A stretch of DNA of 15,119 bases, taken from the NCBI GenBank assembly GCA_028565635.1, contig JAOXYB010029044.1:1-15119 (forward strand). The letters are read 5' to 3'. Source of the DNA: Phoronis ovalis (taxonomy: Eukaryota; Phoronida; Phoronidae). The position numbers and the translations under genes are program-made. The notes under the pieces are model-generated. The model was not told where the DNA came from and ran no database searches. It saw nothing but the letters and a program-made list of their open reading frames with translations. Of this stretch, positions 9,961 to 15,119 are shown piece by piece (position 1 is the stretch's first letter; each line of letters begins with the position of its first letter).

Positions 9961-10160
9961 CATATTTTCCTCATATATCATCCTTGGCAAACATTGGCTA
10001 CCTGTTAGATAAACAAGTGGTGATAAGAGGATACGCCTCCATGAACAAACTGGCAGCCATCCAAAGGTTTTTAGGGGGTGTAATTCAACTTCTGAGGAGG
10101 ATCTGCTAAGACTTGGGTTTGGCTTATCCCCTGTGTTAACTTTTTGAAGGATTCTCAAAT
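9890..10160. other. GC-richer island in intron 2 with broken open frames on both strands
   Basis: This part of intron 2 is richer in G+C than its surroundings. On the minus strand a 76-codon frame runs 10158 to 9928. On the plus strand, a frame opening just after the TAA at about 10010 reads TSGDKRIRLHEQTGSHPKVF and continues to a TGA near 10145. Neither resembles a family I know. Possible explanations are a decayed mobile-element or retrocopy fragment, the untranslated part of the alternative exon at 9887, or a regulatory element. Confidence 0.35.
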
Positions 10161-10520
10161 GCCCGTAGATATACTTTCATAGTCAGATTCTGAGGATAAT
10201 TACTGAAAATATAGTACGAAAGTGGAAAAGAAAGCAGATAAGAAAGTAAAATGATATACATTAAGTTTCCCTGCTATGCTCAACAATTTTAGTTAGGATC
10301 TTATCATTGTATTTGCCAACTTTAAAATTAAGGAGATTAACCAAGTTCAGTAATATTTGAATGATTTGGCCTGACTTGTTGTCTAAGGTTCAATATCATA
10401 GATGATAACTTGTCATGATGAGATTGTTCCAGATAAGCATATGTGACAGACCCTGGACAAGGAGTCAAAAACTGAATCATACAATTTTACGCAAATATTG
10501 CATTCAGTTTTATCAGATTA

Positions 10521-10548
10521 CCGCCATCGGTCCTTTGTGAAATGGCGG
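10521..10548. other. GC-rich hairpin CCGCCAT / ATGGCGG
   Basis: CCGCCAT (10521-10527) pairs perfectly with ATGGCGG (10542-10548) over a 14-base loop. It lies about 140 bases before exon 3. A second short dyad, GTCAC (10555-10559) and GTGAC (10571-10575), follows directly and includes the E-boxes CACCTG and CATGTG. Whether the structure acts in RNA or as a protein site is unknown. Confidence 0.6.
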
Positions 10549-10686
10549 GAGAAAGTCACCTGATCATCATGTGACAATAAAAGACGGGCATAAATTTGAG
10601 GGAGATCATATCCCATGTCCTGTGTACTGAATAAATATGTCACCAAATGAATTTTTGTTCTGAAATGCATATCTTGTTTTTTCCAG

Positions 10687-10770
10687 CCTCTCTTCCACCA
10701 AGTCCGGCTGATAGTGGTGTCAGTGATTTGGAAAGCAGTAGCAGTGATGAACAGAAAATGAAATTTGCAG
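10687..10770 (+). CDS. Eip74EF: E74-like ETS factor, exon 3: PPSPADSGVSD serine/acidic block
   Basis: This 84-base exon sits between the acceptor TTTTTTCCAG (AG at 10685-10686) and the donor GCAG|GTGATA at 10771, phase 1 at both ends. It encodes the end of a split Ala codon plus residues 176-202. PPSPADSGVSDLESSSSDE (178-196) is nearly the same as a block I recall in Drosophila E74 (PPSPADSGVSDVDSSSS). It is the best single reason to call this E74 and not another ETS gene. DSGVS (183-187) resembles the DSG-type phosphodegron read by beta-TrCP, and S180 before P181 is a possible proline-directed kinase site. The rest is an acidic serine run. The degron role is inferred from the motif and not known to me for E74. 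The exon can be skipped in frame. Confidence 0.93.
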
Positions 10771-11870
10771 GTGATAAAATTAACCTAAATCTAAATACTT
10801 CAAAAATGTGTGGGTATGTGGTCTAGAGAGGTTTGGTAACTAACTTATTTTTACTCCAGGGTTAGGCTGGTACAGACAGGTACTATTGATTGCTAGAAAT
10901 GCAATGTCCTTCAACCTCAGAATAAAAATTTTCTAAAGGTTCATATAGCCAATAATCTGTTGCTATGCTGTATTGTCATGTTTTTTTATCAGCCCCCGCT
11001 GATATTGGACTTATTGTTCATAAAGAATACACAAAGCTCATAATAATAATAACCCACAGTGGACAAGTCATTGTTAGGTGATTCATTCCCTATTCAATTT
11101 CCTATAATTCAAGGATTGGGTGAATTTCAAAAGGTCTTTTAAGAGCTGTTGAAGCATAAAATATATTCGATATGTGTACTTAAACTTGTCACTACAGAGA
11201 CTTGTGATGTCACGAAAAATGTTGTTCCGCATGGCCGGTGGATCAACCTAGTTAGAGATATTGTAGTTATGATAAATGAATTTAAATTTGTGCTATAAAA
11301 CTGTTAGGTTTATGCTTCCTGTTCCACTTCCTCATTATTTAATGCATTATTTATTTACACTAGTTGCACATTATTGACAAGTGATACAGCTTGACTGATT
11401 TAATTACTGATTTGGATTAACCTGAATTTATATCTGACCTTCACTACTCCCAGGGTTTTATATAAGTTTGAATTGAATTCCCAGGGTACGATGAAATAAT
11501 AAAACTAAAGTTTTGCAACAGTTTTTGTTTAATCAAATAATTGTCATTGGAAATGATTTAACGTTAAACATAGCTTACAAACTGTCCTGGCATCTATAGA
11601 AATGTTGTCATCTTCAGAAAAATTATTAAATTTACATTTTGCCATTGTAAATGCAAAGTACAGTTAACTTGCTTCTTAAAGGCTGTGTGTAATTTATTCC
11701 ATGTTTGAACTGATGTTTGAAAACTTGAAATAACAAATAGTTCAGAAAATACCTGCATAATTATGCAACTGAACTCTGACTTATGCTCAAAATATTGACA
11801 CACAATGTAGTTATGAATGGTTTGAAAATTAGTCTTCTGTCTGCTGTAATGAAAAACTTTTTACTTGTAG
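10771..11870 (+). other. Intron 3 (phase 1), 1100 bp
   Basis: It runs from donor GCAG|GTGATA to acceptor TTACTTGTAG. No exon, repeat or RNA gene was found. A pair of ETS-like sites, GCTTCCTG and CACTTCCT, lies close together at about 11314-11333. The + strand frame opening at ATG 11783 runs directly into exon 4, so transcription starting inside this intron could in principle give an N-terminally shortened protein, but nothing promoter-like was seen. Confidence 0.85.
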
Positions 11871-11987
11871 GCTCGACAGGAATGCCCCCGCCAGTAGCGT
11901 TTATTCCGCCGTATTGTCAAGTTCCACCTCAACACTCACAGTTGAACAGTCAACATAATCCCACCCATGTAGCCATGAGGCCTGCAG
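11871..11987 (+). CDS. Eip74EF: E74-like ETS factor, exon 4: Pro/Gln/His-rich linker
   Basis: The exon lies between the acceptor TTACTTGTAG (AG at 11869-11870) and the donor GCAG|GTTAGT at 11988. It has 117 bases and is phase 1 at both ends, so the frame is kept whether it is included or skipped. It completes a Gly codon and then encodes residues 204-241. The sequence begins STGMPPPVAFIPPYCQVPPQ and continues with Gln, His and Asn. It is low-complexity and proline-rich and probably disordered. Drosophila E74 also has a long Gln/His/Pro-rich stretch between the DSGVSD block and the ETS domain, so the position fits. No catalytic or binding motif is visible. The marked rise in G+C against the flanking intron and the matching phases support it, although this exon has the least family-specific sequence of the six. 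Confidence 0.88.
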
Positions 11988-12264
11988 GTTAGTACCTTAC
12001 TTATTCCCATAGGGTACTGCTGAATTATGCAGGTACTGCCAAGTTCTGGTTTCGTACAGTGTTACACATTCGTCATTTATATAATTCCGCATTAACCCTC
12101 TTTTCAATAAAAAAAAGGCATTAGATATTCAAATACTATCAAGAATTAAAAAATACGTTTTTTTGGCGTAAGGTAAGTGTTGAAATGTATATACATGTAG
12201 CTGAATGGATGGATTCCTCACAGGGCACATAATTATTTGTTCTGTTCAAAGTCTACCTTAAATT

Positions 12265-12397
12265 CATTATACTGGCTGTGCCATGCTGGGACATTTAATG
12301 TTTACAGCCAACCATCTAATTTAGGTTCATTTACATCTATAAATTAGACATCAGTATTTGACAGTATACATGTAAAAAGAATAAAATTTGATTAATT
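12265..12397. repeat. 133-bp direct repeat, copy A
   Basis: This copy matches 13419-13551 over 133 bases with no gaps and two substitutions (12308 C against A, 12368 A against G). It includes a perfect 9-bp stem, TCTAATTTA (12315-12323) with TAAATTAGA (12340-12348). The copy is flanked on both sides by AATTCA (12261-12266 and 12394-12399), which could be a target-site duplication but overlaps the repeat ends. No terminal inverted repeat or open frame is present. Confidence 0.97.
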
Positions 12398-13249
12398 CAG
12401 TTTGCCTTTATTATTTGTTTGAAAAGAGTAGGTGGCATAAAAGGTGTTAAATATTAAAACAACATATGTATGCACCTAAGTGTCTGTGTACAAAATGTAA
12501 AATAGTGCTATTATGAAATATTAAACTTCTGAGGACGCTATAAACACCATATATTGATGATGCTAAAAAAGCGTCTTATAGGGCAAACTAGTTTAAAAGC
12601 TGATAGGTTTAACAACAAGATATGGTCACATAGTTTGAATTTTAATTGATTCTTGTAGCTGCAAACACTATAGATAATTCCAAAATTCCACGCTTATGTG
12701 TGACTGAAGTAATTGAACGCACATTGTTCACGCTCTAACTATTTTTATTAAAAGTATTTTTTAATATTTTTTAAGCTATTCTGTATAAAAGGAAAGGTTA
12801 ATTCATTGTCCTTTTAATGGAAATACCCTTCCCTTGTCGGGTCACTTTGTGTCACAGCATATTAAGTAATATTATGAATTTGAAATTCTGTTTTTCTCTT
12901 TACAATTCAGTTTATTATATTAATACCACATGCATAAAACATTCGGAACCAAAGTTTCATTCTGTTCTATAAACTGTTGTATTTCCTGACAATGCTAAAA
13001 TACAATAAAAAATCCATAAAAATAAAATTATTATATTGATCTTTATCATTTCCAGGTTGTATACTGTAATAAAAGACATAAATATTTTATTATCCAGGGG
13101 TTCATTGCTCTAGCTCTGGGAAGAAATATTTTCATAGTAGAATTTTAAAGATTTTTTCAAGCAACAGTTATCCGGTTGTTAGTAGTTTCATAAGTGTAGT
13201 TGCTACACAATAGACCAAAATGGGCCTCTTGTTTATTCAAGACATACTG

Positions 13250-13262
13250 AGGTCAGTGAAGC
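13250..13262. promoter_or_regulatory. Imperfect EcRE-like inverted half-sites
   Basis: AGGTCA-G-TGAAGC has the layout of a nuclear-receptor inverted repeat with a one-base spacer, as in ecdysone response elements. The left half is perfect and the right half matches only TGA plus one base. It is noted because insect E74 is ecdysone-induced; in this organism the link is speculative. Confidence 0.2.
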
Positions 13263-13418
13263 AGGTTTAATATTGCACCGTTTGTGTTTGCTTTACCACA
13301 AATATGAAGGATCTTTATTAAAAAAGAATCTCATGTTTAAGGGGTTACTAACAACAAAGATGTCATGAAATTGATCATTCCTAGCTTCCGTTTTAAGGTG
13401 AAACTTAGTAATCAATGA

Positions 13419-13551
13419 CATTATACTGGCTGTGCCATGCTGGGACATTTAATGTTTACAGACAACCATCTAATTTAGGTTCATTTACATCTATAAATTA
13501 GACATCAGTATTTGACAGTATGCATGTAAAAAGAATAAAATTTGATTAATT
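13419..13551. repeat. 133-bp direct repeat, copy B
   Basis: This is the second copy of the element at 12265, in the same orientation and exactly 1154 bases downstream. The internal 9-bp stem (13469-13477 and 13494-13502) is unchanged. Unlike copy A it has no matching short flanks. Confidence 0.97.
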
Positions 13552-14013
13552 ATTTGTAATCTAACTTTGTGCCTCTTGGGCACATGCGCAAACTGTCAGT
13601 ACAATATTTTTATACTATTGACGTGCGAATCTATATTTACAACTAAGAAGTACAAAATATGAAGCTGCTGTTAAATAGAGTACAGCTAAACCTCTAATGA
13701 TAACCAGGCAAACGTAAATACTCAGCACACTCTGTGGCTGTGTCTTACTGTGTTAAGACGTGCAAACTAAATAAATCTTGCTTTGTGGTAAAAATAAAAC
13801 TGCAGATCATTTCCTGGTGCGTCTTGGATGATATGTGTACCACCTGTCCCACTTATTTAATTAACCTTCATCGTAAGGTAGTAATTCAAATAATTATAGT
13901 AAGGAAACTACAAAAGTGAAAAAGGAAATTTTGTTACTTGATTTTACCTGGGGCATACTGTACTATTTCATTATATGTAAGCAGTTAAGAAACTGAAATG
14001 CTGCATTGTGCCA

Positions 14014-14029
14014 AAATGTTATAACATTT
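14014..14029. other. 16-bp perfect palindrome AAATGTTATAACATTT
   Basis: The sequence equals its own reverse complement over 16 bases. It lies about 180 bases before exon 5. No known factor site is assigned, and AT-rich palindromes of this length can occur by chance. Confidence 0.6.
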
Positions 14030-14211
14030 GTGTAAATAAAAGTGTATGGTGTCCTCCACAAGACTTTAAAGAGCAGCCATCCTTTGCACAACATTTTAAA
14101 GTTATTATGTGGTGAATGCAAAAAAAAAATCCATTCCACCGCTCTTCACAACTCTGGTACGTCTTTAATGTATATTACATACAAATATAATCGATTATTT
14201 GATTTTTTTAG

Positions 14212-14379
14212 ACCATATGTATCCCAGCCAGCCACACTTCATACCTACCTCTGTCGACAACGATCGATTATCGCCTGATAGATCCATCTCGCCCACAATG
14301 GAGAAATTCAGAAATAAAAAGTCTGGGAGAAAGCCACGTTGTGTTGAAGAAGGTTGTTCAGCAAAAAGGAAGAGAGAAA
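14212..14379 (+). CDS. Eip74EF: E74-like ETS factor, exon 5: basic region before the ETS domain
   Basis: The exon sits between the acceptor GATTTTTTTAG (AG at 14210-14211) and the strong donor GAAA|GTAAGT at 14380. It has 168 bases, phase 1 at both ends, and encodes residues 243-297 after completing an Asp codon. The first half has proline-directed sites RLSPD (S262) and SISPT (S268). The second half is strongly basic: NKKSGRKPR (276-284), which resembles an AT-hook, and KRKRE (293-297). ELF1 and Drosophila E74 both have basic lysine/arginine patches directly before the ETS domain, so a nuclear-import and DNA-contact role is likely. The final Glu and the split Ser codon join directly to the ETS domain in exon 6. 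Skipping this exon would leave the frame intact but remove the basic patch. Confidence 0.91.
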
Positions 14380-14796
14380 GTAAGTAAATTTAAAATATCC
14401 CGATCAGAAGGTTTAGAGGGTAATCAAATTGTAGCGCCTTGAAGTAACTTGTATACCACATGCCTGCAATCCCTAACAATGCAGTCTTAGCCACGTAGTC
14501 AAGTTTGAAGTTGCTTCCTGTGATACTGACATTCAAATTCTTATCTATCAGCTAGGTAAAAGAGTTGTTTTCGAAGCCTAACTTTACATTTTATATTATT
14601 TTGCACTCTTACTTACTGCAATGTAAAACTATTGCAACTCTGTGTGTGACATTGGGATCTAGACAATTGCTCTGTTGGCATGACCCCACACGTAATGAAT
14701 TGGTTGTTAAAAATAACATGTTTAAGCTTGCCAAGTAAATTTCTAATGATTGAGTGATTTACTACAACTGATCTGTCACGTACATTATTATTTCAG
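14380..14796 (+). other. Intron 5 (phase 1), 417 bp
   Basis: This is the shortest intron in the window, from donor GAAA|GTAAGT to acceptor TTATTTCAG. It has one GCTTCCTG site near 14513 and no other visible feature. Confidence 0.88.
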
Positions 14797-14989
14797 GTAG
14801 CACAACATACTTATGGGAATTCCTGCTGCAACTATTACAAAATAAAGACACATGTCCCCGATTCATCAAGTGGACAAACCGAGAGAAAGGAATTTTTAAA
14901 CTTGTCGACTCGAAAGCTGTCTCAAAACTGTGGGGAATGCACAAAAATAAGCCAGACATGAATTACGAGACCATGGGCAGAGCATTAAG
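14797..14989 (+). CDS. Eip74EF: E74-like ETS factor, exon 6: first three quarters of the ETS DNA-binding domain
   Basis: The exon lies between the acceptor TTATTTCAG (AG at 14795-14796) and the donor AAG|GTAATT at 14990. It has 193 bases, enters in phase 1 and leaves in phase 2. It encodes residues 299-361 plus the first two bases of codon 362. The ETS domain starts at TTYLWEFLL (300-308). The three signature tryptophans are W304, W323 and W343. [20 protein letters not shown] (317-336) and [20 protein letters not shown] (342-361) are of the E74/ELF type; the Thr-Asn after the second Trp and the Met in WGMHK match Drosophila E74, where ELF1 has Gln and Lys. R359 and R362 correspond to the two ETS arginines that touch the GGA core, and the intron interrupts the codon of the second. 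The end of the recognition helix (RYYY in the family) lies in the next exon, outside the window. Confidence 0.97.
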
Positions 14990-15119
14990 GTAATTAGATT
15001 TACTATGACACTAGCTGTAAGGTTGTAGGCGGCTGCACATGTTGTTAGAAGTTATTATGACTATCAGAGGAAAATAATCAAAATACTTCTTGGGTTCTTT
15101 CAAAACAGATATAACTTAT
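14990..15119 (+). other. Intron 6 (phase 2), start only
   Basis: It begins at donor AAG|GTAATT inside the ETS domain and runs off the window. Reading straight through gives AGG TAA, so retention of this intron would stop translation directly after R362, before the end of the recognition helix. Confidence 0.88.

Larger units (their letters stand above)
8234..10686 (+). other. Intron 2 (phase 1), 2453 bp
   Basis: It runs from donor CAG|GTAAAT to acceptor TTTTTTCCAG. It is mostly featureless AT-rich DNA. It contains an 11-bp inverted repeat near 8592, a 29-bp tandem repeat at 9803, a candidate alternative exon at 9887 inside a GC-richer patch to about 10160, and a GC-rich hairpin at 10521. AATAAA hexamers at 10576 and 10630 lie just before exon 3. 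Confidence 0.85.
11988..14211 (+). other. Intron 4 (phase 1), 2224 bp
   Basis: It runs from donor GCAG|GTTAGT to acceptor GATTTTTTTAG. Its main feature is the pair of 133-bp direct repeats at 12265 and 13419. It also holds an ecdysone-response-like site at 13250, a small hairpin (TGTGCC at 13568-13573 with GGCACA at 13579-13584) and a 16-bp palindrome at 14014-14029. No exon was found. Confidence 0.85.
4429..14989 (+). other. Eip74EF: Gene model: E74/ELF-type ETS transcription factor, six exons, 3' part missing
   Basis: The model joins 4429-4819, 8102-8233, 10687-10770, 11871-11987, 14212-14379 and 14797-14989. The exon lengths are 391, 132, 84, 117, 168 and 193 bases, 1085 in total, giving 361 complete codons and two bases of codon 362 with no internal stop. 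Every intron starts GT and ends AG. The first five introns are phase 1 and the sixth is phase 2. The product is a sequence-specific nuclear transcription factor that binds GGAA-core DNA. In insects E74 is an early gene of the ecdysone response; vertebrate relatives are ELF1, ELF2 and ELF4. The order of the blocks (acidic/serine N-terminal region, basic linker, ETS domain) supports this family. The rest of the ETS domain and the C-terminus lie beyond 15119. Assignment to E74 is strong. The hormone role in this organism is inference only. Confidence 0.92.

Noticed and set aside
11783-11870. Start of the coding frame at ATG 11783, upstream of exon 4
   Set aside because: The part before 11871 is intron-like AT-rich sequence ending in a good acceptor; only 11871-11987 is exon.
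12265-13551. Intact LTR-type miniature retrotransposon
   Set aside because: The repeats lack TG...CA ends, no primer-binding site or polypurine tract was seen, and no target-site duplication flanks the whole unit; a plain duplication or repeat family fits better.
13734-14278. Plus-strand open frames at 13734-13919 and 14042-14278
   Set aside because: Low-complexity translations without relatives; the second overlaps exon 5 in a different frame and is a shadow.
14762-14959. Minus-strand open frame of 65 codons over exon 6
   Set aside because: It is the antisense shadow of the ETS exon, whose plus-strand product is unmistakable.
1-15119. tRNA, rRNA, microRNA precursor, CRISPR array or riboswitch
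   Set aside because: No tRNA box pair, long hairpin or regularly spaced repeat array was found on reading both strands.

Overview
The window is animal nuclear DNA. It is AT-rich (about one third G+C by eye), has no operon-like gene packing, and carries short coding exons bounded by GT...AG splice sites and separated by introns of 0.4 to 3.3 kb. It holds most of one gene on the + strand: an ETS-family transcription factor of the E74 / ELF1-2-4 subfamily. The encoded DNA-binding domain (exon at 14797) and the PPSPADSGVSD block (exon at 10687) match what I recall of insect E74 (Eip74EF) more closely than vertebrate ELF1. A protostome is therefore likely. A mollusc or other lophotrochozoan is my guess, but the species cannot be fixed from this sequence.

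Layout. Positions 1-84 form a small GC-richer patch that may be the end of another transcript. Positions 85 to about 3400 are AT-rich non-coding DNA with one 20-bp tandem repeat. Positions 3415-3660 hold a plausible promoter: a doubled ETS site, a full CRE palindrome, a TATA box and a possible initiator. About 770 bp crowded with upstream ATGs follow. The gene model is exon 1 (4429-4819), exon 2 (8102-8233), exon 3 (10687-10770), exon 4 (11871-11987), exon 5 (14212-14379) and exon 6 (14797-14989). Joined, these give 361 complete codons plus two bases with no internal stop. The gene continues beyond the window, because the ETS domain is cut inside its recognition helix.

The protein, in order: an N-terminal region with a DLS motif resembling a CtBP-binding site, followed by KKRK and an aspartate run (exon 1); an AAQALLSMESPS segment matching the ELF1 N-terminal region (exon 2); a serine/acidic degron-like block (exon 3); a Pro/Gln-rich linker (exon 4); basic patches like an NLS or AT-hook (exon 5); and the ETS domain (exon 6). 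The first five junctions are all phase 1, so exons 2 to 5 are interchangeable in-frame cassettes.

The introns are mostly featureless. Exceptions are six local tandem duplications of 16 to 34 bp, a pair of 133-bp direct repeats in intron 4 that differ at only two positions, a second full CRE in intron 1, a candidate alternative terminal exon in intron 2, and a marked strand bias of the ETS-core-containing hexamer TTCCTG. I found no RNA gene, CRISPR array or intact mobile element.
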